This document shows, in pieces, positions 34,130-42,978 of a stretch of 64,000 nucleotides of DNA. The DNA comes from CANLBN01 sp034111645 (GTDB taxonomy: Bacteria > Pseudomonadota > Gammaproteobacteria > Pseudomonadales > Cellvibrionaceae). The stretch is taken from positions 1 through 64,000 of the forward strand of contig JAWUWW010000002.1 in NCBI GenBank assembly GCA_034111645.1. Direction: 5' to 3'. The stretch's first letter is position 1, and the number at the start of each line of letters is the position of its first letter. The position numbers and the translations under genes are program-made. The notes beneath the pieces were generated by a model that saw only the letters and a program-made list of their open reading frames with translations, searched no databases and was not told where the DNA came from.

Positions 34130-34800
34130 GCATGCCGGGGTCGCCCGGCGGCGATAAGAACGAGGTGTTATATTTTCAATTTCAATTTCAATTTCTAACA
34201 TCGTTTCGCCTAAGGGCGAGTGCATTTCTTTGTATGAGCAAAGAAACGAACCAAAGAAACACATCCCAAATCCAAGCCCTGCGGGTCCCTTCGCTTTTGA
34301 TAAAAATAACAGGTCGGCTTTATGTCACGTCCATGTGACAAGACGCCTTAAGTCAACGTCCTGTTGACTTAACCCATTATTTTTCCCAACACTCAGCTTG
34401 AATACATGGAGATTAAGAACCTGTTATCCAAAAAGCATTAATCGTGTATTTGACTTTAAATCCTCTTAGAAATAGCCTGAAATCAGTTAGCAATAACAGA
34501 AAAGAGCGAGCAGTGTCTGAGACCCAATTTTTGCATCGCAAAAATGGTCGAGTTGCGCAGCGGCTGTTATTGGTAAGTTATTTCATGGTTTGCCGCAGGC
34601 CGATTTATTAGTGGTGCACTTTAGAGTTAAGAGAGGTTTGGGCAAGCAAATCTTTCTTATCGCATGCCGGGCGACCCCGGCCCTCATAGTAATGATTTAC
34701 TAAATATCTATATCCATACAAAGAAATGAACTCGCCCATAGGCGAAATTATTTAATCTACACATACATCGTGTCTGGGGCCCGCGGCATGCGGCAACCCA
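34130..34800. repeat. Mosaic repeat block 1 (between flgE and flgF)
   Basis: A non-coding block shared with those near 44.3, 45.5 and 51.1 kb. It opens with the palindrome GCCGGGGTCGCCCGGC (34134-34149), which recurs inverted at about 34666-34683. Inside are hairpins TGTCAC/GTGACA (34323-34340), TTAAGTCAAC/GTTGACTTAA (34348-34372), and an 82-bp module (34491-34572) with ends CAATAACAG/CTGTTATTG surrounding ATTTTTGC-ATC-GCAAAAAT. After 34690 comes an inverted fragment of another part of the repeat (GCCCATAGGCGAAATTATTT). Small open frames in it are not genes. It fills most of the 987-bp gap 33954-34940. Confidence 0.85.
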
Positions 34801-34866
34801 AAGTCTTATTTATTGGCATTCTTATTGCTAGTTTCTAATTAACAAATGTTTTAGCCAAAAAAATAG

Positions 34867-34882
34867 CGGTATTTGATTTGCT
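34867..34882 (+). promoter_or_regulatory. Possible sigma-54 promoter for flgFGHIJKL
   Basis: CGGTAT-N5-TTGCT keeps the essential GG and GC dinucleotides at -24/-12 spacing and a full -12 box but a weak -24 box. It is 58 bp upstream of flgF, where polar flagellates commonly have a FleQ-dependent promoter. Confidence 0.45.
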
Positions 34883-34940
34883 CAGTACATATTTTAAAGC
34901 TAATGCTTTTATATTAATTAATTCGAGTAGAGGACGAGTC

Positions 34941-35702
34941 ATGGATAAAGCGCTATATGTTGGTATGACGGCCGCTAAACACAATATGTTAGCTCAAGCT
35001 ATTCGATCTAATAACTTAGCGAATGCTAATACAAATGGCTTTCGCGGAGATTTTGAGCAAGCAAGAAGCATGAGCGTCTACTATGGCGAAGGCCTGCCTA
35101 CACGTGCATTTGCACTCACAGAAAATCCAGCCTCTAATTTTGCAACAGGGCCACTCAATCAAACCGGTAGAGATTTAGACGTTGCCATTGCGGGCGATGG
35201 CTTTATTGCCGTTCAAAATTTTAATGAACAAGGTGTTGAAGGCGAGGCTTTTACGCGCGCTGGTAATTTATCAGTTGATAGTGCCGGTATGTTACGCACC
35301 GGCAATGGCTTGCCGGTTTTGGGTGACGGAGGACCCATTACACTACCTCCTTTTCAAAAAATAGAAATAGCTAAAGACGGAACCATTAGTCTTGTTTTGC
35401 AAGGCGCGCCTCCCTCTGAAGTAACACAGCTTGACCGCATTCGTTTAGTCAACCCTGAGCCCCAAGCCTTAGAAAAAAGAACCGATGGTTTAATGCATCT
35501 AAAAGATGATGCAGCGGTTGCCGTTGCTGATATTAACGTGAATTTAACTCACGGTTTTTTAGAGGGCAGTAACGTCAATCCTATCGAAGAAATTAGTCGA
35601 GTGATTTCATTAGCGCGACAATATGAAATGTCTGTCAAGGTGATGGAGACGGCAAAGCAAAATTCAGAAGCTTCGGCGCGATTATTGCAAACTAATGGTT
35701 AA
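34941..35702 (+). CDS. flgF: Flagellar proximal-rod protein FlgF
   Basis: FlgF is a rod protein. The start is set at the ATG 34941 because AGAGGAC precedes it and the product then begins MDKALYVGMTAAKHNMLAQA as in other FlgF proteins; the open frame extends 63 bp upstream without likeness. The 253-residue protein has SNNLANANTNGFRGDFEQAR (about 29-48), the middle DLDVAIAGDGFIAVQ block, and the C-terminal NPIEEISRVISLARQYEMSV. It opens the flgFGHIJKL operon. Confidence 0.95.
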   Translation: MDKALYVGMTAAKHNMLAQAIRSNNLANANTNGFRGDFEQARSMSVYYGEGLPTRAFALTENPASNFATGPLNQTGRDLDVAIAGDGFIAVQNFNEQGVEGEAFTRAGNLSVDSAGMLRTGNGLPVLGDGGPITLPPFQKIEIAKDGTISLVLQGAPPSEVTQLDRIRLVNPEPQALEKRTDGLMHLKDDAAVAVADINVNLTHGFLEGSNVNPIEEISRVISLARQYEMSVKVMETAKQNSEASARLLQTNG

Positions 35703-35789
35703 CAACCACTTAATAACATTTTAAATAATCGTTAGCTTATAACTATCACTCAAAATACATAACAGCATTAATAAATAGAGAGAAAAATT

Positions 35790-36575
35790 ATGCATCAAGC
35801 ACTCTATATAAGTAAAACAGGTTTAGCAGCTCAGGACACACGTCTAGCAACTATTTCGAATAACTTGGCAAATGCTTCAACGACAGGTTTTAAACGCGAC
35901 AGTGTTAACTTTGAAGATTTGCTTTATCAAATTCAACGTCAACCCGGTGGCCTTTCATCGCAAACAACACAGCTACCCTCTGGCATTCAAATTGGTTCGG
36001 GTGTGCGCGTCGTTTCTACAGAAAAAGAATTTACCGGTGGCAGCTTACAAATAACCGATCAGGGTTTAGATTTGGCCATTAATAATCGCGGATTTTTTCA
36101 AATTCAGCTGCCAACTGGCGAGACCGGTTACACACGTAACGGCGCATTTCAGTTAAATAGCGACGGCCAAATTGTTAATTCTTCGGGTTATTTATTAGAG
36201 CCAAACATTACCGTGCCACCCAATGCGAGCAACTTAACAATTAGTATCGATGGCACAGTAACAGCGAATATTTTTGGCGATCCTAACCCACAACAGTTAG
36301 GCGATATTCAGTTGGCCGATTTTGTAAACCCTGCAGGGCTTCAGTCTCAAGGTGGTAATATTTTTACACCTACAGCCGCTAGTGGTGATGCGCAAGTAGG
36401 AACTCCTGGTTTAGACGGAATCGGTGAAATACTACAGGGAACATTAGAAAACTCAAATGTAGAAGTTGTTGAAGAGCTAGTGAATATGATCAGTACCCAG
36501 CGCACTTACGAAATGAATTCAAAAGTAATTTCTACCGTAGACCAGATGTTGCAGTATATTTCGCAAAATTTATAA
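35790..36575 (+). CDS. flgG: Flagellar distal-rod protein FlgG
   Basis: FlgG forms the distal rod, whose length sets the distance across the periplasm. The 261-residue protein has the family start MHQALYISKTGLAAQDTRLA, ISNNLANASTTGFKRDSVNF (about 22-41), the FlgG-specific QPGGLSSQTTQLPSGIQIGS segment (about 51-70), and the C-terminal EELVNMISTQRTYEMNSKVI. The length is standard (about 260). RBS AGAGAG upstream of ATG. Confidence 0.96.
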   Translation: MHQALYISKTGLAAQDTRLATISNNLANASTTGFKRDSVNFEDLLYQIQRQPGGLSSQTTQLPSGIQIGSGVRVVSTEKEFTGGSLQITDQGLDLAINNRGFFQIQLPTGETGYTRNGAFQLNSDGQIVNSSGYLLEPNITVPPNASNLTISIDGTVTANIFGDPNPQQLGDIQLADFVNPAGLQSQGGNIFTPTAASGDAQVGTPGLDGIGEILQGTLENSNVEVVEELVNMISTQRTYEMNSKVISTVDQMLQYISQNL

Positions 36576-36597
36576 GTGCTTAATAGGTAAATTGTTA

Positions 36598-37305
36598 ATG
36601 ATTACTTCAATTAAAAAAATAACCTTAGCGTGCAGTTTTTTTATTTTAGCCGCGTGCCAAAGTATACAAACTATACAGCCAGACGATCCAAGTTTTGCGC
36701 CAGTGGTTGCGCCGACGATTGTAAAGCCAAAGCCGATTACAGGCAGTTTATTTGTACCAGGTTATGGCGTTTCTTTATTTGGTAATACTAATGCACATCG
36801 TATAGGCGACATCATAACCGTCGTCTTAGATGAACGCACCGTATCTTCTAAATCTAGTAACGTTGGAGTAGATAAAGATAGTAGCCTTTCTTTATTGGAA
36901 AATGGTGCAGGCACAATTTTAGGTAAAGAGTTAACAAAAAAACTTCCACTAATCGGCAATATCACCTTGCCAACTAGCGCCAATCAAAGTCGTTCGTTTG
37001 AGGGTGATGCGAGTGCTGACCAAAGTAATCGTCTGCAAGGTAATATCAGTGTGACCATTACAGATGTGATGCCAAATGGTAATTTAGTGATCCGTGGCGA
37101 GAAATGGTTAAAACTTAATACCGGTGATGAATATATTCGCATCAGTGGCATGTTACGTTCACTAGATGTTGGGCTGGACAATATGGTTTCTTCTACAAAG
37201 CTAGCCAATGCACGCATTGCCTATAGTGGTACAGGCGATCTTGCAGATTCACAAAAGATGGGCTGGTTAGGACGATTTTTTAATGGCCCGTATTGGCCTT
37301 TATAA
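36598..37305 (+). CDS. flgH: Flagellar L-ring lipoprotein FlgH
   Basis: FlgH forms the L ring in the outer membrane. From the ATG at 36598 the product is 235 residues and starts with a lipoprotein signal ending LAAC, so Cys20 is the lipidation site; a TTG at 36592 is in frame. Conserved family blocks are SLFGNTNAHRIGDIITVVLDE (roughly 59-79 of the product), RSFEGDASADQSNRLQGNIS, and the long C-terminal ISVTITDVMPNGNLVIRGEK. It ends in GWLGRFFNGPYWPL as typical FlgH. It lies 22 bp after flgG. Confidence 0.95.
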   Translation: MITSIKKITLACSFFILAACQSIQTIQPDDPSFAPVVAPTIVKPKPITGSLFVPGYGVSLFGNTNAHRIGDIITVVLDERTVSSKSSNVGVDKDSSLSLLENGAGTILGKELTKKLPLIGNITLPTSANQSRSFEGDASADQSNRLQGNISVTITDVMPNGNLVIRGEKWLKLNTGDEYIRISGMLRSLDVGLDNMVSSTKLANARIAYSGTGDLADSQKMGWLGRFFNGPYWPL

Positions 37306-37368
37306 CAAAAGTTGGACGTTATAAAAAGTTACTTCGGATAAAACATTTATTTATTTAATGGTTAGTTT

Positions 37369-38493
37369 ATGAAAATATTTTCAATTAAAAAAGTTATCGA
37401 TTTTGCGCTTGCGGGTTCGTTTGCTTTGTTATTTTCAGTCGCTAGCTATGCCGAGCGTATTAAAGATATCACCACAATCGATGGTATTCGTAGTAACCCA
37501 TTAGTCGGTTATGGTTTAGTTGTGGGTTTAGACGGCAGTGGTGATAATACCGCTTCGGCGCCTTTTACTCGCGAGTCTTTTCTTAATATGATTAAGCAAT
37601 TCGGTATCGCTATTCCAGATGGTGCACGGTTATCGCTTAAAAATGTTGCCGCTGTAGCCGTACATGCAGAACTTCCTGCCTTTGCTAAACCTGGACAACG
37701 CCTAGATATTACCGTTTCTTCTATTGCCGATGCAAAAAGTTTACGTGGAGGTACTTTGTTAATGACGCCATTAAAAGGCGTAGACGGAAATATTTACGCT
37801 CTTGCTCAAGGGAATTTAGTGGTTGGTGGTTTAGGTGTTGACGGAGCAGATGGTTCACGTTTGACCGTCAATATTCCAAGTGTTGGACGTATTCCCGACG
37901 GCGCATCAGTCGAGCGCTCTGTGCCCACATCATTTGCCTCTGGCCAACCTATTATTTTTAACTTACATCGCTCAGATTTTACCAGCGCCAAACGTGTCGC
38001 TGATAGCATCAATGATTTATTAGGACCCGATGTTGCGCGGGCAATAGATTCTATGTCTGTGCAGGTTAATGGCCCAAAAAATCCTGCACAGCGCGTCGAT
38101 TTTATTTCGCTGCTAGAAAACTTAGAAGTAAAACCTGGCGAGGCTTCAGCGCGTGTCGTTATTAATTCTCGCACGGGTACAATTGTTGTGGGTAACCATG
38201 TTCGAGTGTCTCCGGTTGCTGTTACTCACGGTAGTTTAACCGTGACTGTTTCGGAAACTATTGACGTCAGCCAACCTAATGCATTGGCAGATGGAACGAC
38301 AGTAGTTGTTCCAGATACAAATTTAACGGCAGAACAAGCAATAAATCCGATGTTTAAATTTTCTCCTGGACCTACGTTAAATGATCTTGTGCGTGCGGTT
38401 AATGACGTTGGTGCGGCACCGGGTGATTTAATGGCAATATTAGAAGCTTTAAAGGAAGCGGGCGCATTAAAAGCAGAGTTAGTTGTTATTTAA
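37369..38493 (+). CDS. flgI: Flagellar P-ring protein FlgI
   Basis: FlgI makes the P ring around the rod in the peptidoglycan layer. The 374-residue precursor has a signal peptide (about 1-28, cleaved after ASYA) and then ERIKDITTIDGIRSNPLVGY and GLVVGLDGSGDNT, the family signature. Further conserved blocks include AVAVHAELPAFAKPGQRLDI and, near the end, LNDLVRAVNDVGAAPGDLMA. It requires FlgA (encoded at 28.2 kb) for assembly. Normal length. Confidence 0.96.
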   Translation: MKIFSIKKVIDFALAGSFALLFSVASYAERIKDITTIDGIRSNPLVGYGLVVGLDGSGDNTASAPFTRESFLNMIKQFGIAIPDGARLSLKNVAAVAVHAELPAFAKPGQRLDITVSSIADAKSLRGGTLLMTPLKGVDGNIYALAQGNLVVGGLGVDGADGSRLTVNIPSVGRIPDGASVERSVPTSFASGQPIIFNLHRSDFTSAKRVADSINDLLGPDVARAIDSMSVQVNGPKNPAQRVDFISLLENLEVKPGEASARVVINSRTGTIVVGNHVRVSPVAVTHGSLTVTVSETIDVSQPNALADGTTVVVPDTNLTAEQAINPMFKFSPGPTLNDLVRAVNDVGAAPGDLMAILEALKEAGALKAELVVI

Positions 38494-38639
38494 TCTTTCT
38501 ACTGCTCTAAAAAAATTGTTATTTGTTTGTGTATAACTTGAATAACTTTAAAATTTTTAGCCGTAACTTGTGAATAACTTTTTGTATTATAGGTATGTTT
38601 TATATTGACTCATTATAATTTATAAGCAGATTTAAAAAG

Positions 38640-39563
38640 ATGAATACTTTACCCACACAATTAGATCAAATTCAATCTCGGCAGTCATATACCGATTTGA
38701 ATCAATTGAACGATATTAAGCGTTTGGGTAAAGATGACGAAAATTTAGCGCTAAAAAAAGTGGCTAAGCAATTTGAATCTATGTTTGTTCAAATGATGCT
38801 AAAAAATATGCGTGCAGCCAATGAAGCCTTTGGTAAAGATAATCCATTAAACACATCTGAGATGAAGTTTCGTCAAGGCATGTTAGATAACCAATGGAGC
38901 TTGTCGTTAACAGAAGGGCGCGGTATTGGCTTAGCCGATTCACTATATCGACAATTGAGCCAGAGCTACGGAAAAAATCCTGTAGATGATAAAAGCACCG
39001 GTGAACTTAGCGATCCTGTTCGCAAATCAATTGCCAACCCGTACAGTGAATCTTTAGCAGCGATGCAAAATAGTAAAAAAGATCTAGGTGTACTTAATAG
39101 TATTAAAACACCTGCAGAGTTTATAAAAGCCATGCTTCCTTATGCTGAAAAAGCCGCAAAAGAATTAGGGGTAGATCCTAAAGTGTTAGTCGCACAATCT
39201 GCATTAGAGACAGGTTGGGGCGAGCACACCATACAAGATCGTTATGGCAGAACATCGTTTAATTTATTTAACATTAAAGCAGATTCACGCTGGCAGGGTC
39301 ATTCGGTGAATGTGCCGACAATAGAATATAGAGATGGTCTCGCACAAAAAGAATCTGCTAATTTTAGACGCTACGATAGCATTAGTGAATCTTTTGATGA
39401 TTACTTAAATTTTGTCAAACAGCCACGTTACCAAAAAGCATTAATGGTTGCCGATAATGGCCAAGCTTATGTCAACGAATTACAGCACGCTGGGTATGCG
39501 ACTGATCCAAATTATGCAAAAAAAATAAATACTATTATTAATGATTATTTCACGAGTCAATAA
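38640..39563 (+). CDS. flgJ: FlgJ, rod-capping protein with peptidoglycan hydrolase domain
   Basis: FlgJ has two jobs: its N-terminal half caps the growing rod and its C-terminal half cuts peptidoglycan so that the rod can pass. The 307-residue protein shows the rod-binding region LKKVAKQFESMFVQMMLKNM (about 37-56) and a C-terminal glucosaminidase domain (about 150-305). The latter includes ALETGWGEHTIQDRYGRTSF with the catalytic Glu, then NLFNIKAD and YRDGLAQKESANFRRYDS. This is the long, bifunctional form seen in beta/gammaproteobacteria. Confidence 0.95.
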   Translation: MNTLPTQLDQIQSRQSYTDLNQLNDIKRLGKDDENLALKKVAKQFESMFVQMMLKNMRAANEAFGKDNPLNTSEMKFRQGMLDNQWSLSLTEGRGIGLADSLYRQLSQSYGKNPVDDKSTGELSDPVRKSIANPYSESLAAMQNSKKDLGVLNSIKTPAEFIKAMLPYAEKAAKELGVDPKVLVAQSALETGWGEHTIQDRYGRTSFNLFNIKADSRWQGHSVNVPTIEYRDGLAQKESANFRRYDSISESFDDYLNFVKQPRYQKALMVADNGQAYVNELQHAGYATDPNYAKKINTIINDYFTSQ

Positions 39564-39583
39564 TATGTGTAAACAATCGATAA
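39557..39583 (+). promoter_or_regulatory. Possible internal sigma-28 promoter for flgKL
   Basis: TCAATAAT-N11-ATCGATAA overlaps the end of flgJ. The -10 box differs from GCCGATAA at two positions and the -35 is weak, but the spacing is exact. Internal sigma-28 promoters before flgK are known in other bacteria. Confidence 0.35.
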
Positions 39584-39638
39584 GAGTTCAAAAATTAATT
39601 TCATCTAAAAGATGTAATAAAAATGTTGGAGGTCACTC

Positions 39639-42377
39639 ATGAGTGGCGGATTACTTGGCGTTAGCCTTAGTGGTTTGCAAGTTAGTCAAACTGCACTGCG
39701 AACGGCTGGGGCAAATATCGCCAATGCTAATACAGAAGGCTATAGCCGCCAAGCAACAGAAATTGTTACGGCGGGTGGCCAGCTAACGGGCGTTGGTTAT
39801 GTTGGTAATGGTGCAATGACCTCAAGCATAGAGCGAATTGTAAATAGTTTTGTTACCACACAGGTCAGACAAGACACAAGTCTATCTAGCGGATTGCAAG
39901 CTTATAACGACAGCATTACTCAATTGAATGATGCTATTTCTAGCGATAGTCCAGGCTTAACAAACGGTCTTGAATCTTTTTTTGCCGCCTTACAAAATGC
40001 AACCGATGACCCCACATCAACCCCCGCAAGACAATTACTGATTAGCGAAGCCGAAGGTCTGCAAGATCGTTTTAATAGCTTGTATACACGTGTCGAGACG
40101 ATTAAAGATGGCGTTGATGCCAATATTAAAACAGCGGTTGAACAAATAAATGCTTTATCTAAAACGATAGCGTCGCTTAATGTATCTATTAGTACAGCAA
40201 CGGGAGCGTCAGCCGATAGTACGCCTAACGATTTATTAGATCAGCGCGATGAAGCACTGCGCGCTCTTGCTGAATTAGTCGGTATTCAAGTGCTACAGCA
40301 GGGCGACCAAGTCAATGTTACCGTTGGCAATGGTATTCCTCTTGTTGTGGGTACGCTATCAAATGCCTTGAGCGCACAACAAAATGAATTTAACCCAAAT
40401 CAATTAGATATTTTTGCAACGGGCTTCACTACTACCATCAATGACTCGATATCGGGTGGGCAATTAGGTGGCTTAATTGACTTTGAAGAGACTGTTATCG
40501 ACCCAACATTTAATGATCTTGGGCGTATAGCGTTAGTGTTAGCCGATGAATTCAATCAAATACAAGCGCAAGGTATCACTTTAAATAATAGCTTTGGACA
40601 AGACTTTTTTTCTGACATTAATAGCAGCGCACAAACGCAATCGCGCATTTTGCCTAGCATTAATAATTTAACCAATGATCAAGTCGTTGGTGTATCTATT
40701 ACCGATACCTCGCTACTAACAACTAGCGATTACAGTTTTACTATTAGCGGCACAAACTTCAATGTTGTGCGTCTAAGTGATAATAGAGAACTTGCCAATG
40801 GTGCCTTACCTGCTATTCCGGGCTCTATAGAATTTGATGGGCTCTCTATCGATTTACAAGGCGGTACTTATAGTAATAACGATGCGTTTATTATTCAGCC
40901 TACACGCTTAGGTGCACAAAATTTTGCGGTTAATCCTATACAGATATCAGATATTGCTTTGGGCAGCCCGCTTTTAACTGACACCAACTTGGGTAATTTG
41001 GGCACTACAAAAATTTCTTCAGGAGAAGTGCTCAGTGTCAATGATGCGGCCGGTGTTACCTTGCCGTTGTTTGCTCAAGCGGGTGAGTTTTCGCCACCGT
41101 TGTTGGTTAAATTTACCACCCCAACCAGCTATGATATTTTAGATAATTCTGATTTATCTAATCCAATACAGCTTGATCCGCCTATACGTAATCAGATTTA
41201 TGTGCCTGGGATACGAAATAACTTATTCCCAACAGATATTGGGCAAACAACCGTTGTTAGTAATGGCGCAGCTTTGGGTTTGCCTGCGGGTCCTGCAGTT
41301 GCCGCCGGGACAGGCGTTAATGGCTATCCAATCGAGACTTTTACCTTTACAACCGTTGATCCTGTTACTGGTGCGACCACTTCGCAAAGTGTTTTTTCTA
41401 ATCTTAACGCTAGTGCACGTGCAACGGCGGGTATACTCGATAATGTTGATGGCGTTACTGCAACCGCCTTTAATAATGTTGAATTCCGCAATTTAAATAC
41501 CTCATTAACATTAACCAATCCATTACAAATCACTTTAAACGGCCAAAATTTAGTGGATTCAACAGCAGGTGTTTTTGATCCACAAGTGCCAGCACCGGCG
41601 CTTAATGCCGGTGAAGATTTTAACGATTATATTGCTGCACAAATTAATGATAACCCAACCCTTAAAGCCTTGGGTATTTATGCGGTTAGTTCTTATGATG
41701 CTGTTGCGGGCGAATTTTTTGTACAAATTAATTCAACACGTGGTGATGACCTTACTGTACAGCTTGAAGCAGCAGCGGGCCAAACGATTAATGTTAACGA
41801 TGGCTCAAACCCTAACGTGACCATTACCGGTGCGGGTGCTGGTAATGTCAATGAGGTAGTTGTAGGTGGTCGAATTGATGTGAGTTTAGCCAGCGATATA
41901 ACCTTAACGACTCCTGGTGCAATTTTTGGAGTGATTCCAGTACCAGCGGCATCAGCTTTTATTGGTATTCAGGCAAGTATTAGTGGCAATACTCAAGCTG
42001 GCGATGAGTTTTCTTTAGACTTTAACACCGATGCTGCATTTGATAATCGCAATGGACTAGCGCTAAGCAATTTGCAAAGAGCGGACACCATTGCAAGCTC
42101 AACTAATTCTACCAGTATAGGCCCCGATCAAACATTTGGTGATTCTTACAGTAAACTATTAGAAACCGTGGGTATAAAAACCAATATCTCTAATAAAGAC
42201 ACCGATGCAGCCAAGAGTGTATTAACTCAAACTATAAATTTAAGAAATTCTATTTCTGGTGTGAGTCTTGATGAAGAAGCGGCCGATTTGATTCAGTTTC
42301 AACAATTATATTCAGCGAATGCACAGGTAATAAATGTATCGCGTGAATTGTTTGATACGTTATTAAATAGTTTGTAA
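39639..42377 (+). CDS. flgK: Hook-filament junction protein 1, FlgK (long form)
   Basis: FlgK joins hook and filament. The 912-residue product begins SGGLLGVSLSGLQVSQTALR with ANIANANTEGYSRQATEIV (about 26-44). It ends with SGVSLDEEAADLIQFQQLYS, then ANAQVINVSRELFDTLLNSL, both diagnostic for FlgK. Relatives are generally 550-700 residues, so the surface region (about 200-800) is greatly expanded, with beta-rich Thr/Asn/Ile/Gly sequence. The ribosome site GGAGGT is strong. The 3' end has been copied downstream (see the tandem repeats at 42307-42670), so several decayed flgK tails follow the true stop. Confidence 0.94.
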   Translation: MSGGLLGVSLSGLQVSQTALRTAGANIANANTEGYSRQATEIVTAGGQLTGVGYVGNGAMTSSIERIVNSFVTTQVRQDTSLSSGLQAYNDSITQLNDAISSDSPGLTNGLESFFAALQNATDDPTSTPARQLLISEAEGLQDRFNSLYTRVETIKDGVDANIKTAVEQINALSKTIASLNVSISTATGASADSTPNDLLDQRDEALRALAELVGIQVLQQGDQVNVTVGNGIPLVVGTLSNALSAQQNEFNPNQLDIFATGFTTTINDSISGGQLGGLIDFEETVIDPTFNDLGRIALVLADEFNQIQAQGITLNNSFGQDFFSDINSSAQTQSRILPSINNLTNDQVVGVSITDTSLLTTSDYSFTISGTNFNVVRLSDNRELANGALPAIPGSIEFDGLSIDLQGGTYSNNDAFIIQPTRLGAQNFAVNPIQISDIALGSPLLTDTNLGNLGTTKISSGEVLSVNDAAGVTLPLFAQAGEFSPPLLVKFTTPTSYDILDNSDLSNPIQLDPPIRNQIYVPGIRNNLFPTDIGQTTVVSNGAALGLPAGPAVAAGTGVNGYPIETFTFTTVDPVTGATTSQSVFSNLNASARATAGILDNVDGVTATAFNNVEFRNLNTSLTLTNPLQITLNGQNLVDSTAGVFDPQVPAPALNAGEDFNDYIAAQINDNPTLKALGIYAVSSYDAVAGEFFVQINSTRGDDLTVQLEAAAGQTINVNDGSNPNVTITGAGAGNVNEVVVGGRIDVSLASDITLTTPGAIFGVIPVPAASAFIGIQASISGNTQAGDEFSLDFNTDAAFDNRNGLALSNLQRADTIASSTNSTSIGPDQTFGDSYSKLLETVGIKTNISNKDTDAAKSVLTQTINLRNSISGVSLDEEAADLIQFQQLYSANAQVINVSRELFDTLLNSL

Positions 42378-42670
42378 TAGATATGTGCAACAAGTTATAA
42401 ACACTGAGGAATAAATGAAGTGGGTGGTCATAATCTAGTTATCCACATTAATTATATTCAGCGAATCACAGGTAATAAATGTATCGCGTGAGTTGTTTGA
42501 TACGTTATTAAATAGTTTGTAATAGATATGTGCAACAAGTTATAAACACTGAGAGATAAATAAAGTGGGTGGTCATAATCTAGTTATCCACATTAATTAT
42601 ATTCAGCGAATGCACAGGTGATAAATGTATTGCGTGAATTGTTTGATACGTTATTAAATAGTTTGTAATG
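42307..42670 (+). repeat. Tandem duplication of the flgK 3' end (three copies)
   Basis: A unit of 144-145 bp, starting ATTATATTCAGCGAA and including the last 24 codons of flgK plus about 74 bp beyond the stop, begins at 42307, 42452 and 42596. Copies 1 and 2 are nearly identical. Copy 2 lacks one G (CGAATCAC for CGAATGCAC). Copy 3 is partial and stops being similar soon after its TTTGTAATGA. Only the first is part of the real gene. Confidence 0.92.
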
Positions 42671-42727
42671 ATGGATAAATTTTTGGTTCAAAAATGCCAG
42701 TTTGTAAATAGATTGAATTGTAATAAA

Positions 42728-42975
42728 GGTATAGACATTAAATAGATTCTGCGAATACATAAAAAATAGTTGTATTCAAAAAAATATTTGATTTGTTATT
42801 AGATGGTTTGTAATACGTGATAAACAACGAGTTATAAACGGATTAGGTGATATTAATAAGGGTATAGACATTAAATAAAATTTGCGGATACATAAAAATA
42901 AATGTGTTCGTAATTATTTAATCAGTAATTAGATAGTTTGTAATGCGTGATAAAAACGAATTATAAGCGGAGTGA
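42728..42975 (+). repeat. Two degenerate repeat units before flgL
   Basis: Two units of about 133 bp begin with GGTATAGACATTAAATA at 42728 and 42861. Each contains a worn version of the flgK tail (GCGAATACATAAAAA and TTAGATGGTTTGTAATACGTG in the first, GCGGATACATAAAAA and TTAGATAGTTTGTAATGCGTG in the second), then TGATAAA and a TTATAA-GCGG ending near flgL. They look like older copies of the same tandem array. With the preceding array they fill the whole 601-bp gap between flgK and flgL. Confidence 0.75.
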
Positions 42976-42978
42976 GTT

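Noticed and set aside
34132..34338. Open frame of 68 codons in repeat block 1
   Set aside because: It lies within the shared repeat, its frame is not kept in other copies, and it includes hairpin sequence.
42307..42975. CRISPR-like array because of regular repeats
   Set aside because: Units are 133-145 bp without spacers and derive from the flgK coding end; no cas genes are present.
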